37,016 nucleotides of DNA from Candidatus Brocadiia bacterium. GTDB lineage: Bacteria > Planctomycetota > PUPC01 > DSUN01. This document shows, in pieces, positions 1 to 8,862 of the stretch. The position numbers were made by a program, and so were the translations under genes. Each line of letters starts with the position of its first letter. Position 1 is the stretch's first letter. The stretch lies in contig JADHXT010000002.1 of NCBI GenBank assembly GCA_016782825.1, positions 1 to 37,016 on the forward strand. Reading direction: 5' to 3'. The notes under the pieces are model-generated. The model was not told the DNA's origin. It saw only the letters and a list, made by a program, of their open reading frames with translations, and made no database searches.

Positions 1-1
1 C

Positions 2-577
2 ACGTCCAACCCCAACTACAAGCCCGGAGCGAAGAAGCCCCGCCCCGCGCCGCGCGCCTCGCTCAAGAAGGGCGCGAAGGACGGCGAGTTCCAGGTCCTC
101 CGCGGCGCGGCCGTGGACGCCGCCGTCCTCGGCTACGCCGTGCGCAGCAGCAATCCCAGCGCGGAGGGCCTCGCGCTTAAGAAGCTCGCCAGGCCCGTGA
201 AGGGCAAGGCCACCCTCAAGCTCTCCCTGCAATCGCTCCAGCCCGGCACGGCGCGCACCATCCACAAGAACGGCTTCGTGGTGTTCGGCGACGACGCCGA
301 CCGCCTGGTCCACTGCGGCTGCTACCTGGGCGGCCGCCGCTACTTCTCCGTGTCCGACGGCGCCAACCGTACGGAGGTGCCCCTGCCCGGCGACCCCACG
401 CGCCGCTTCGACCTCACCGTGACCGTCGACCCCGCGGCCCGCACGGTGACGATGGCCGTCGAAGGCCAGACGGTGATCCTCTGCCTCGGCCGCGCCCTCG
501 GGGCCATCACCCACGTGGGCTACGCCAACACCAACACGGTCACCGCCTTCGGCCCGGTGGCCGTCGCCCAGCAGTAG
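2..577 (+). CDS. C-terminal part of a probably secreted protein (5' end outside the window)
   Basis: The frame is open from base 2 to a TAG at 575-577, so this is the last 191 residues of a gene that begins before the window. The first visible residues (TSNPNYKPGAKK) look like the proline-rich tail after a catalytic domain; planctomycete sulfatases often end this way, but that is only a suggestion. Residues from about 35 on are rich in alternating beta-strand patterns (for example GFVVFGDD, RRFDLTVTVD, RTVTMAVEGQ), as in a concanavalin/LamG-like beta-sandwich. A GTG at 113 could be read as a start, but the open frame upstream argues against it. The function is not recognised. It lies on the same strand as the nucleotidyltransferase gene, which has its own promoter in the gap. 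Confidence 0.6.
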   Translation, partial: TSNPNYKPGAKKPRPAPRASLKKGAKDGEFQVLRGAAVDAAVLGYAVRSSNPSAEGLALKKLARPVKGKATLKLSLQSLQPGTARTIHKNGFVVFGDDADRLVHCGCYLGGRRYFSVSDGANRTEVPLPGDPTRRFDLTVTVDPAARTVTMAVEGQTVILCLGRALGAITHVGYANTNTVTAFGPVAVAQQ

Positions 578-588
578 CCGCCGCGCTG

Positions 589-616
589 TTGCAAAGTGCG
601 GCGATGCGGGTATACT
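589..616 (+). promoter_or_regulatory. Sigma-70-like promoter of the MNT-HEPN pair
   Basis: TTGCAA (589-594) and TATACT (611-616) are separated by 16 bases. Transcription would begin near 623, which places the first in-frame ATG (596-605 region) upstream of the transcript and supports the ATG at 650. Confidence 0.5.
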
Positions 617-649
617 TACGGCAGACCCGTACCCCTGCGAGGGCAAGCC

Positions 650-997
650 ATGTCCGGCCCCGCCACGTCACTTCAGGCGCCTGAGGTCACTCCCGAGCTG
701 CTCGCCGAGGTCACTCGCCGGATTGTGACGTGCTTTGGCCCGGAGAAGGTGGTTCTCTTCGGCTCACACGCGTGGGGCACGCCGCAGCCGGATAGCGACG
801 TTGACCTCCTGGTAGTGATGGAGAGCGACGCCCGGCCGGCCCATCGCAGCGCCGCCGTGGACCGCGCGTGCCGGCCTCGCTTCCTCCCCCTGGACGTTCT
901 GGTGAAGACGCCAACCGAGCTGCAGGAGCGGCTGCGGCTCCAGGACCCGTTCATCCGCCGCATCGTGGAGCAGGGCAGGGTGCTCTATGAGCGATGA
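650..997 (+). CDS. MNT-type nucleotidyltransferase (partner of HEPN protein)
   Basis: A 115-residue minimal nucleotidyltransferase. It carries the defining motif GSHAWGTPQPDSDVDLLVVM (GS followed by DxD), whose aspartates bind the metal-nucleotide. The ATG at 650 is chosen because GAGGG lies at 639-643, six bases upstream, and because a promoter at 589-616 excludes the longer frame from 596. The gene overlaps the downstream HEPN gene by 11 bases, the usual layout of MNT-HEPN pairs. In characterised pairs (for example MntA-HepT) the MNT protein is the antitoxin and AMPylates the HEPN toxin. Here that role is an inference: the HEPN partner lacks the usual RNase motif, so a toxin-antitoxin function is not certain. 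Confidence 0.85.
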   Translation: MSGPATSLQAPEVTPELLAEVTRRIVTCFGPEKVVLFGSHAWGTPQPDSDVDLLVVMESDARPAHRSAAVDRACRPRFLPLDVLVKTPTELQERLRLQDPFIRRIVEQGRVLYER

Positions 998-1376
998 ACT
1001 CGTTCGGGAATGGGTACAGAAGGCGGAGGAGGACTGGACCGCTCTGGAGCGCCTGCAGGCTGGGGGCCTGCACGACGTCCCGGGCGTTATCGCATTCCAT
1101 GCGCAGCAATGCGTCGAGAAGTACCTCAAGGCCCTCCTCCAACGCCAAGGGATCGAGCCGCCGCGGACACACCATCTACCCGCCTTGCTGGATGAGCTCT
1201 CGGCCGCCGGGCACGACGTGGACCTCCTGCGGGGCGCGTGCGAGATTCTCTCGCCGTACGCCGTGTACTCCCGCTATCCCGGCCTGGGAACGACCGCCGA
1301 GGACGCGGCCGAGGCCCTCCAGGATGCCGCTCTGTCTCGCCGCGCGCTGCGCAGGATGCTTGATCTTCCCGGATAG
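987..1376 (+). CDS. HEPN domain protein
   Basis: A 129-residue, mostly helical HEPN protein of the Pfam PF05168 type. Visible signatures are FHAQQCVEKYLKALL (residues about 36-50), a THHLPALLDEL helix and the YSRYPG segment near residue 95. It overlaps the nucleotidyltransferase gene by 11 bases, so translation is probably coupled. Toxic HEPN RNases carry an R-x4-6-H active site. No such spacing of Arg and His is present: the arginine of YSRYPG is not followed by a histidine. This subgroup is known as the substrate-binding partner of MNT proteins (the HI0074/HI0073 type). I therefore call it a HEPN protein and do not claim RNase or toxin activity. Confidence 0.85.
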   Translation: MSDELVREWVQKAEEDWTALERLQAGGLHDVPGVIAFHAQQCVEKYLKALLQRQGIEPPRTHHLPALLDELSAAGHDVDLLRGACEILSPYAVYSRYPGLGTTAEDAAEALQDAALSRRALRRMLDLPG

Positions 1377-1426
1377 CGCGGTGCCATGTCGCGCATGATT
1401 CACCCTACGCGTTCAGGAGAGTTCTC

Positions 1427-4156
1427 GTGACGACGCGTCACCTCGCATGTCCGCTTGGGATCGCATTCCTCGTCTTTGGATGTGTCGGGGGACGGGTGGC
1501 GTCTGCTGCGGACAAGCCTTCGAGCATTGTGCTCTACGTGGCGCCCACGGGCGACGACGGGGCCGGCGGCACGCGCGCCGCGCCCTTCGGCACCCTCGCG
1601 CGCGCGGTGGCCGCCGTCAGGCAGCGCAGGGCCGCGGCGGCACAGCCCGCCCGCATCGTGCTGCGAGCGGGGCGCTACTTCGTCGCGGGTACGCTTGTCC
1701 TCGGGCGCCAGGACTCCGCCCTCACCGTCACGGCGGAGGCCGGCGAGAAGGTGACGCTCTCGGGCGGGCGGCGGATCACCGCGTGGAAGCCCTACCGGGG
1801 CAAGATCGTGCAGGCCAGCCTGGCCGCCGCGGGCGTGGCCGACTGCGCCTTCGGCGACCTGTACCACAACGGCCAGCGCCAGCCCCAGGCCCGCGTGCCG
1901 AACTTCGATCCCGTCCACCCCCGCACGGGCGGCTTCGCCTACAACGCCGGCGTCGTCGAGAAGGGCAGCCTCACGAAGTTCCGCTACGACCCGGCCGTCA
2001 TCGACCCCGCCCGCTGGAAGCACCCCCGCCGCGCCATCGTGGACTTCTTTCCGTGGCACAACTACGGCAACACCATCTCGACCGTGAAGCACATCGACAC
2101 GACGGCCCGCGTGCTCGAGGTGCACCGCGGCCGCTACGCCCTCCAGCCCGACGACCGCTTCACCGTGCGAAACGTGTTCGAGGAACTCGACGCGCCTGGC
2201 GAATGGTATGCCGACCCCGACACGAAGACGCTGTACTACTGGCCACCGGCCGGCGACCTGGCGCAGGCCGAGGTGGTGGTGCCCGCTCTCGCGTCGATCT
2301 TCGACATCCGAGGCGATGCCAAGGCAGGCGCCTTCGCCGAGAACATCACCCTCACGCGCTTGGCGCTGCGCGACTGCCGCGGCCCGGCCGTGCGCCTCGC
2401 CGCCGCCCGGCGCTGCGCCGTGACGGCGTGCGACGTGCGCAACGTGATGACCGCCGTGGCGCTGGGCGACCAGTCGCACCACTGCCGCGTGGTGGGCTGC
2501 GACATCACGCAGACCGGCAGCAGCGGCGTGACCATCACCGGCACCCCCGAGCAGCACGCCCGCGTGAGCCACCACGTGGTGGACAACTGCACCATCTACG
2601 ACTTCGGCTGGCGGCTCAAGGAGGTGGCCGGCATCTACCTGAGCTGCGCCTCCCACTGCACCGTGAGCCACAACCACATCCACGACGGCCCCCGATGGGG
2701 CATCATGCAAAACGCGGGCAACAACAACACCTTTGCCTACAACCACCTGCACCACCTGAACTTCGAGACGTGCGACACCGGCGCCTTCTACACCGTCACC
2801 TGTGCCGGCGGCTGGGACCGCTGGATGGTGGTCGCGACCAACAAGCTCTCCCGCGGCCACGAGGTGCACCACAACCTCATCCACGACACCGGCGGCTACG
2901 GCAAGGTGCGGCCCGGCCACTGGCAGTCGCCCCACTACTGCTGGGGCATCTACCTCGACCTCGCCTCCAGCGGCTACCACGTGCACCACAACGTGGTCTA
3001 CAACACCTACCTCGGCGGCTTCATGATCGGCGGCGGGCAGGACAACGTGTGCGACAACAACGTGTTCGTGAACGGCCGCACCACGCAGATCTACTTCTGC
3101 CCCTGGATCCGCATGCGCCACCATTTCCCCATGGCCGGCAACCGCGTGGAGCGCAACGTCATCGCCTACGCCGCCGACGGCGCGCGGCTCTACAACCTCA
3201 GCGGCCGCTTCCGCGACCCCTTCGCCGCCTTCCGCCGCAACCTGGTGTTCGCCCACGGCAAGCCGCTGCACCTCGTGGCCGAGAAGGCCAGGACGTGGGA
3301 GGCGTGGCGGCAGCGCGGCCAGGACGAGGGCTCCCGGGTGGCCGACCCCCGGTTCGTCGACGCGGCGAAGCACGACTACCGCCTGCGGCCCGACTCGCCC
3401 GCGCTCAAGCTCGGCATCGAGTCCGTCGACCTCAGCACCGTGGGCAACTACCCGAGCCCCGACCGCTGCACCTGGCCCCCGCCCCAGCCGAAGCTCCGCC
3501 GCGAGGAGCCCGTCACGCGGTCGTCGTACCGCGCGCCGGTGGTCGCCGCCCGGCCGCGGCCCACGGTGGTCGCGGCGCGCCTCCGCACCGCGCCGGTCAT
3601 CGATGGCCAGCTCGGCGAGTGGCCCTTCGGCGAGGCATCGCGCGTCGCGGTGCTCCGCGAATCGTACGACGGCACGCCCACCACGGCTCCGCACAGCTTC
3701 GCCTGCGTGGGCTACGACGATGCGGCGCTCTATATCGCGATCAAGAACCTCGTGACGAACCCCGGCAAGCTGGTGAGCGAGGCCACGTGGGGCGCCAACG
3801 ATGGCGTGGAGGTGGCCGTGCAGGATGCCTTTGCCCGGCCGCCCGGCCCGGTGCTGAACCTCTACGGCTACCCGAAGGGCCGCTTCGAGAGCATCACCAC
3901 CGCCGGCGCCACCGCGGCCCAGGCCGCGAAGCTCGGCAAGGCCGTGGCCTACGCCGCCACCGTCGGCGCCGGCCACTGGAGCTGCGAGTGGCGCATCCCC
4001 TTTGCCGCCTGCGGCTTCACGCCCAAGTCGGCACCGAAGCTGCTGTTCAACCTCGGCGCGCGCAAGACCGCGCAGAGCGCCTGGGTGATTCTCAAGGGCA
4101 CCGGCGCCCAGACCTATGTCGTGAGCAACGCCGCGGAGCTGGTCCTCAAGCCGTGA
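1427..4156 (+). CDS. Exported right-handed parallel beta-helix protein with CBM9-like domain (copy 1)
   Basis: A 909-residue exported protein. The start is GTG at 1427, with AGGAG at 1415-1419 seven bases upstream. Residues 1-28 form an export signal that can be read two ways: a lipobox-like VFGC followed by GG, or signal peptidase I cleavage after VASA. Residues 33-110 (LYVAPTGDD, then a GRYFVAGTL segment) are the N-terminal cap of pectate-lyase-like beta-helix proteins. The helix, rich in HNxIHD-type turns, runs to about 650. Residues about 712-905 (PVIDGQLGEWPF, ALYIAIKNL, WRIPFAACGF) resemble the CBM9-like carbohydrate-binding domain. The sequence style recalls family GH141 glycosidases, but this is from memory and substrate is unknown. 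A paralogue of the same layout follows after 32 bases. Confidence 0.85.
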   Translation: MTTRHLACPLGIAFLVFGCVGGRVASAADKPSSIVLYVAPTGDDGAGGTRAAPFGTLARAVAAVRQRRAAAAQPARIVLRAGRYFVAGTLVLGRQDSALTVTAEAGEKVTLSGGRRITAWKPYRGKIVQASLAAAGVADCAFGDLYHNGQRQPQARVPNFDPVHPRTGGFAYNAGVVEKGSLTKFRYDPAVIDPARWKHPRRAIVDFFPWHNYGNTISTVKHIDTTARVLEVHRGRYALQPDDRFTVRNVFEELDAPGEWYADPDTKTLYYWPPAGDLAQAEVVVPALASIFDIRGDAKAGAFAENITLTRLALRDCRGPAVRLAAARRCAVTACDVRNVMTAVALGDQSHHCRVVGCDITQTGSSGVTITGTPEQHARVSHHVVDNCTIYDFGWRLKEVAGIYLSCASHCTVSHNHIHDGPRWGIMQNAGNNNTFAYNHLHHLNFETCDTGAFYTVTCAGGWDRWMVVATNKLSRGHEVHHNLIHDTGGYGKVRPGHWQSPHYCWGIYLDLASSGYHVHHNVVYNTYLGGFMIGGGQDNVCDNNVFVNGRTTQIYFCPWIRMRHHFPMAGNRVERNVIAYAADGARLYNLSGRFRDPFAAFRRNLVFAHGKPLHLVAEKARTWEAWRQRGQDEGSRVADPRFVDAAKHDYRLRPDSPALKLGIESVDLSTVGNYPSPDRCTWPPPQPKLRREEPVTRSSYRAPVVAARPRPTVVAARLRTAPVIDGQLGEWPFGEASRVAVLRESYDGTPTTAPHSFACVGYDDAALYIAIKNLVTNPGKLVSEATWGANDGVEVAVQDAFARPPGPVLNLYGYPKGRFESITTAGATAAQAAKLGKAVAYAATVGAGHWSCEWRIPFAACGFTPKSAPKLLFNLGARKTAQSAWVILKGTGAQTYVVSNAAELVLKP

Positions 4157-4188
4157 CCGCCGCCGTGGCTCAACGCGAAGGAGAGACG

Positions 4189-6912
4189 ATGCCGCGAACT
4201 GCCGCCGTGTGTGTGGCGATGGCCATTCTGCTGCTGGTCGGTTGTGTGGGAGGGCTGAGCGTGTCCGCTGCCGAGAAGCCGTCGGGAACCGTGCTCTACG
4301 TGGCGACGGACGGCAACGACGCGTGGAGCGGCAAGCTGCCCGCGCCGAACGCCGACAAGACCGACGGCCCCCTGGCCACCCTGGCCCGCGCCCGCGACGC
4401 CATCCGGGTGCTCAAGAAGGCCGGCCCCCTGCCCGGCGGGGGCGTCACGGTGCTCGTCCGCGCGGGTACCTACGAGCTGGCCGCCGCCTTCGAGCTCACG
4501 AAGGCCGACTCCGGTGAGGGAGCCGAGCGGCCCATCGTCTACCGCGCGGAGAAGGGGGCCGAGGTGCGGCTCTGCGGCGGCAAGGTGGTGGCCGACTGGC
4601 AGCCCGTGGCCGACAAGGCCGTGCTCGACCGCCTCGACCCCGCGGCCCGCGGCACGGTGGTGCAGGCCGACCTCAAGGCCCTCGGCATCACCGACTACGG
4701 CTCGCCCAAGGGCGGCGGCCTCGAGCTGTTTCTCAACGACCAGCCCATGCAGATCGCCCGCTGGCCCAACGACGGCTTCATCAAGATCACCGGCCTCGTC
4801 GAGCCGAACACGGTGAACGTGCGCGGCACCAAGGGATCGAAGGCCGGCAAGTTCCTGTACGCCGGCGACCGCCCGAAGCGATGGGCCGCCGAGAAAGACG
4901 CCTGGGTGCACGGCTACTGGTTCTGGGACTGGAGCGACCAGCGGCATCCGGTGGAGTCCATCGACACGGCGAAGCACATCATCGCCGTCAAGCCGCCCTA
5001 CCACGGCTACGGCTACCGCGTGGGACAGTGGTTCTACGGCCTCAACCTGCTGAGCGAGATCGACCAGCCCGGCGAGTGGTATCTGGACCGCCAGGCCGGC
5101 CTCCTCTACTTCTGGCCGCCGGCGTCCGTGAAGACGGGCCGCGCCGTCGTGTCCGTCATCCCCACGCTGGTGACGATGAAGGACGCCTCGCACGTCTCCC
5201 TCGGCGGCATGGTGCTGGAGAACTGCCGCGGCACGGCGGTCAGCGCCAGCGGCGGCACCCACGTGGCCATCCAGGCCTGCACGATGCGCAACCTGGGCGG
5301 CTACGCCGTGCGGATCTCCGGCGCCACCGACAGCGGCGTGTTCGGCTGCGACATCTATGGCACCGGCGAGGGCGGCATCGCGCTGAGCGGCGGCGACCGC
5401 AAGACCCTCACCCCCGCCCGCCTCGTGGCCGACAACAATCACATCCATCACTACGGCCGCTGGAACCGCATGTACAAGGCTGGCATCCATCTCGGCGGCG
5501 TGGGCAACCGCGCCAGCCACAACCTCATCCACAACGCCCCCCACATGGCCATCAACTTCGGCGGCAACGAACACGTCATCGAGTTCAACGAAATCCACAG
5601 CGTCTGCCACGAATCCAACGACGCCGGCGCCATGTACGCCGGCCGCAACTGGACCATGCGCGGCACCGTCGTGCGCCACAACTACCTGCACCACATCAAC
5701 GGCTTCGAGGGCCGCGGGTGCGTGGGCGTGTATCTCGACGACATGTTCTGCGGCACCACCATCACCGGCAACGTGTTCTACAAGGTCACCCGCGCCGCCT
5801 TCATCGGCGGCGGCCGCGACTGCACCGTGACCAACAATATCTTCGTGGACTGCCCGCGGGCGCTCCACATCGACGGCCGCGCCCTCGGCTGGGCCAAAGG
5901 CCACAGCGAAGGCTGGGTGAAGGAGGGACGCGAGAAGAGGACCCACCTCGGCATCAAGTTCCTCGAGCCGCCCTACAGCACGCGCTATCCCCCGCTCAAG
6001 ACCGTGCTCGACGACGAACCCTTCGCGCCCAAGGGCAACGTGGTGGCCCGCAACATCTTCGTCGGCCAACAGTGGAACGACATCAACCACCAGGCCAAGA
6101 AGTACGTGACGCTCAAGGACAACCTGATCGACGAAGACCCCCACTTCGTGGCGCCGCCGCCGAGGAGCTTCGTGCTCAAGGACGACTCGCCGGCCTACAA
6201 GCTCGGCTTCCAGCGCATCCCCGTCGAGAAGATCGGCCTCGTGAACGACGGCCGCCGCGCCTCCTGGCCCGTGACGCACGCCGTGCGGCCCATGGTCGAG
6301 CCGAAGATCAAGCCGCGCGTGCCCAAGGGCAAGGCCCCCGTCTTCCGCGTGCCGCGCACGAAAGGCGCGCTCCACGCCGACGGCGCCGACCCGAAGAAGG
6401 CCATGCTCCTTCAGCAGGGCGTGCAGGGCCAGAAGACCAAGCCCACCAGCCGCGCCTGGCTCGGCCACGACGGCACCACGCTCTTCGTCGCCATCGACAA
6501 CGCCGTGGCCGCCAAGCCGGCACTCAAACGCGACAGCGTGTGGGGACAGAACGATGCCGTGGAACTCGCCTTCCAGAATCCCGCGCTCGGCAAGGCCGCG
6601 CCCATCCTCATCCTGCGCGGCTATCCCAACGGCAAGTGGCAGAGCAGCGACGAGGCCGACGCGCCCGCCGCCGCCGTGAAGAAGGCGACCGAGGGCGTGC
6701 AGTTCGCCGCCAAGGTGGCCAGCCCCACGCGGTGGACCGCCGAGTGGGCCATCCCCTTGGCCTCGTTGGGCATCGACCCCGCGAAGCGCCCGAAGATCCG
6801 CTTCAACCTCTCCGTCCGCAAGACGGCGCAGGGCCTCTGGCTCATGTGGGAAGGCACCCGCGGCTACTCGTGGCGGGTGGATCAGGCGGGCATTCTGGAG
6901 TGGGGGAAGTGA
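4189..6912 (+). CDS. Exported right-handed parallel beta-helix protein with CBM9-like domain (copy 2)
   Basis: A 907-residue paralogue of the preceding gene, with AGGAG at 4179-4183 before the ATG at 4189. The long frame upstream of this ATG is a shadow inside copy 1. The signal region has a clear lipobox-like LVGC (residue 19 is Cys) but also VSA before AEK, the same ambiguity as copy 1. Residues 35-100 carry VATDGNDAWSGKLPAPN, TLARARDAIR and VLVRAGTYEL, the cap seen in GH141-like and related beta-helix enzymes. The core has NNHIHHYGRWNRMYKAG, GNRASHNLIHNAPHMA and GVYLDDMFCGTTITGNVFY. A degenerate CBM9-like domain lies at about 715-905 (WGQNDAVELAF, EWAIPLASLGI). It is likely a polysaccharide-active enzyme; the substrate is unknown. 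Confidence 0.87.
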   Translation: MPRTAAVCVAMAILLLVGCVGGLSVSAAEKPSGTVLYVATDGNDAWSGKLPAPNADKTDGPLATLARARDAIRVLKKAGPLPGGGVTVLVRAGTYELAAAFELTKADSGEGAERPIVYRAEKGAEVRLCGGKVVADWQPVADKAVLDRLDPAARGTVVQADLKALGITDYGSPKGGGLELFLNDQPMQIARWPNDGFIKITGLVEPNTVNVRGTKGSKAGKFLYAGDRPKRWAAEKDAWVHGYWFWDWSDQRHPVESIDTAKHIIAVKPPYHGYGYRVGQWFYGLNLLSEIDQPGEWYLDRQAGLLYFWPPASVKTGRAVVSVIPTLVTMKDASHVSLGGMVLENCRGTAVSASGGTHVAIQACTMRNLGGYAVRISGATDSGVFGCDIYGTGEGGIALSGGDRKTLTPARLVADNNHIHHYGRWNRMYKAGIHLGGVGNRASHNLIHNAPHMAINFGGNEHVIEFNEIHSVCHESNDAGAMYAGRNWTMRGTVVRHNYLHHINGFEGRGCVGVYLDDMFCGTTITGNVFYKVTRAAFIGGGRDCTVTNNIFVDCPRALHIDGRALGWAKGHSEGWVKEGREKRTHLGIKFLEPPYSTRYPPLKTVLDDEPFAPKGNVVARNIFVGQQWNDINHQAKKYVTLKDNLIDEDPHFVAPPPRSFVLKDDSPAYKLGFQRIPVEKIGLVNDGRRASWPVTHAVRPMVEPKIKPRVPKGKAPVFRVPRTKGALHADGADPKKAMLLQQGVQGQKTKPTSRAWLGHDGTTLFVAIDNAVAAKPALKRDSVWGQNDAVELAFQNPALGKAAPILILRGYPNGKWQSSDEADAPAAAVKKATEGVQFAAKVASPTRWTAEWAIPLASLGIDPAKRPKIRFNLSVRKTAQGLWLMWEGTRGYSWRVDQAGILEWGK

Positions 6913-6916
6913 GAGT

Positions 6917-7009
6917 GAAAGTGAAGGTGAAAGTGGAAAGGGAACAACGAAGAAGAGGCCTCTGAGTTCTTCGCTCCTTCTCCGCCCCTTTCACTTCTCC
7001 GCTTCACTT
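6917..7009. terminator. Long imperfect inverted repeat between convergent genes
   Basis: A GTGAAA/GTGAAG hexamer run at 6917-6940 is largely complementary to the TTTCACTTCTCC and CTTCAC stretch at 6989-7008. Inside it is a perfect 7-bp stem, CGAAGAA (6948-6954) with TTCTTCG (6967-6973), around the palindrome GAGGCCTC. The structure would work on both strands. It spans the uvrC stop codon, so it is a candidate bidirectional terminator without a clear U tract. Confidence 0.5.
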
Positions 7010-8862
7010 ACCCCTCCTCCATGCAAGTGCTCGTGGATCGCGCGCGCCTGTTTGGCGGCGATGCCGTCCACCTGCTGTAGCTCTTCCACGCTGGCCTTGC
7101 GGATGGCGCGCACGCTGCCGAAATGGGCCACGAGCGCCTTCTTGCGGGTGGGGCCGATGCCGGGGATGCTGTCCAGCACGGCGTGCTTGTAGGGCTGGCG
7201 GCGGAGCTTGCGGTGGTAGGCCACGGCGAAGCGGTGGGCCTCGTCGCGCACGCGCTGGAGGAGATACAGCTCCGACGAGTCGTGCGGCAGCACCACGGGC
7301 GCCGCCCGGCCGGGCACGAACACCCGCTCGTCGGTCTGCTTGCGGGGCGCGCCGGGGCCGGGCCGCCGCGGCTCGTCGCGGCCCTTGGCCAGCGCCACGA
7401 GGTCCACGTCCACCACGTCGAGCTGCCGAAACACCTTCCGCACGGCGCCGAGCTGGCCCTTGCCGCCGTCGAGGACAATGAGGTCGGGCAGGTCGCCCTC
7501 CTTGAGGCCCCGCTGGAGCCGGCGGGCGAGCACCTCGCTCATCATGGCAAAGTCGTCGCTGCCTTCCACGGTCTTGATCTTGTAGCGGCGGTAGCGGGCC
7601 TTGTTGGGCGCGCCGTCGTCGAAGGTCACCTGCGAGCCGACGGCCTGGGCGCCGCCGATGTTCGAGATGTCATAGCACTCGATGCGGCTGGGCACGCGGG
7701 AGAGGCCGAGGGCGGCCTGGAGTCCCTCGAGGGTGCGGGAGCGGTCGCGCTCGGTGGCGTGTGCGGCGCGGAAGGCGCTTTCGGCATTCTCCATGGCCAT
7801 CTGGAGCAGGCGGGCCTTGTCGCCGCGCTGGGGGCGCAGCAGTTCCACCTTGCCGCCGCGGCGCTCGCGGAGCCATTCGGTGAGCGGCGCCGGGTCGGGC
7901 GGCAGCACGGGCACGAGCACTTCGGGCGGGATGAAGCGGGTGCGGCTGTAGAACTGCTCGAGGAACGACGCGAAGGCGGCCTCGGCGGACAGGCCGCGGG
8001 TGTCGAAGCCCCACTGGGGCACGTCCTCCAGCCGGCCGCGGCGGACGAGGAGGGCCTGGACGCGCATGGCGTCGCCCTGCTTGTAGTAGCCGAACACGTC
8101 GCGGTCGGCCTGGCGGGGCGAGGTGATGGTCTGCTTCTCGAGGGTGCGCTCGACGGCGCGCACTTGGTCGCGGCAGCGTGCGGCGAGCTCGTATTCGCGG
8201 CGTTCGCTGGCGGCGAGCATCTTGGCGCGGAGGCGTTCGGCCAGCTCCTGGTTGCGGCCGCGGAGAAACAGCTCCACCTCGTCGAGCAACTCGCCGTAGG
8301 CCGCGTCGTCGGCGAGGCCGCAGCAGGGGCCGAGGCACCGGCCGATCTGGTAGTAGAGGCACGGGCGGGTGCGGCCCCGGAACACCGTGTCGGCGCACTT
8401 GCGGAGCGGGAAGACGGCGTTGACGAGGCGGAGCGTCTCGCGGGCCGAGCCGGCGGAGGAGTAGGGGCCGAAGTAGAGCGCGCCGTCCTCGGTGTAGCGG
8501 CGGACGAGTTCCAGGCGGGGGAAGGGTTTCCTCCTGTCGAGGCGGATGGAGAGAAAGGTCTTGTCGTCCTTGAGGTTGATGTTGAATCGCGGCTTGAACT
8601 GCTTGATCAGGTTGTTTTCGAGGATGAGTGCTTCCTTCTCGCTCGCCACGAGCACCCAATCGATGTCGGCCACCTTGGGCATCATGTGCTCGACGAACAC
8701 CCGCTCGTCGCTCGAACCCGGCTGGAAGTAGGAGCGCACGCGGGAGCGGAGGTTCACCGCCTTGCCCACGTAGACCACCTTGTGGCGCTTGTCCTTGAAG
8801 AGGTACACGCCACAGGCGGCGGGCAAGGCATCGAGCTTCTGTTGCACCTGCTTGGCGGGCAT
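6991..8862 (-). CDS. uvrC: UvrABC excinuclease subunit C
   Basis: A 623-residue UvrC, the dual-incision nuclease of nucleotide excision repair. Order of domains: GIY-YIG nuclease (residues about 10-95, GVYLFKDK, VVYVGKAVNLRSRV and EKEALILENNLIKQ for the 3' incision); a Cys-rich linker (CLYYQIGRCLGPC); a UVR motif for UvrB contact; the RNase H-like endonuclease (ECYDISNIGG, LIVLDGGKGQL, RDEAHRFAVAYHR for the 5' incision); and C-terminal helix-hairpin-helix repeats (DSIPGIGPTRKKAL, QQVDGIAAKQARAI). Length is normal for the family. The ATG at 8862 has AGAGGA a few bases upstream and shares one base with the stop of the upstream membrane-protein gene (TGATG), so the two are translationally coupled. 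The longer upstream frame overlaps that gene and is not used. Confidence 0.97.
   Translation of the reverse strand: MPAKQVQQKLDALPAACGVYLFKDKRHKVVYVGKAVNLRSRVRSYFQPGSSDERVFVEHMMPKVADIDWVLVASEKEALILENNLIKQFKPRFNINLKDDKTFLSIRLDRRKPFPRLELVRRYTEDGALYFGPYSSAGSARETLRLVNAVFPLRKCADTVFRGRTRPCLYYQIGRCLGPCCGLADDAAYGELLDEVELFLRGRNQELAERLRAKMLAASERREYELAARCRDQVRAVERTLEKQTITSPRQADRDVFGYYKQGDAMRVQALLVRRGRLEDVPQWGFDTRGLSAEAAFASFLEQFYSRTRFIPPEVLVPVLPPDPAPLTEWLRERRGGKVELLRPQRGDKARLLQMAMENAESAFRAAHATERDRSRTLEGLQAALGLSRVPSRIECYDISNIGGAQAVGSQVTFDDGAPNKARYRRYKIKTVEGSDDFAMMSEVLARRLQRGLKEGDLPDLIVLDGGKGQLGAVRKVFRQLDVVDVDLVALAKGRDEPRRPGPGAPRKQTDERVFVPGRAAPVVLPHDSSELYLLQRVRDEAHRFAVAYHRKLRRQPYKHAVLDSIPGIGPTRKKALVAHFGSVRAIRKASVEELQQVDGIAAKQARAIHEHLHGGGVSEAEK

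Noticed and set aside
596..650. Upstream start for the nucleotidyltransferase
   Set aside because: It lies upstream of the expected transcript start of the promoter at 589-616, and the ATG at 650 has a good ribosome binding site.
1400..3976. Long open frame on the minus strand (858 codons)
   Set aside because: It is a shadow of the beta-helix gene. The protein is low complexity (Ala, Val, Gly, His rich), has no family signature, and the opposite strand carries a clear signal peptide and domains. Similar shadows at 4114-6468, 7123-8967, 13372-15702, 20863-22653, 28205-30997 and 33293-34855 were dropped for the same reason.
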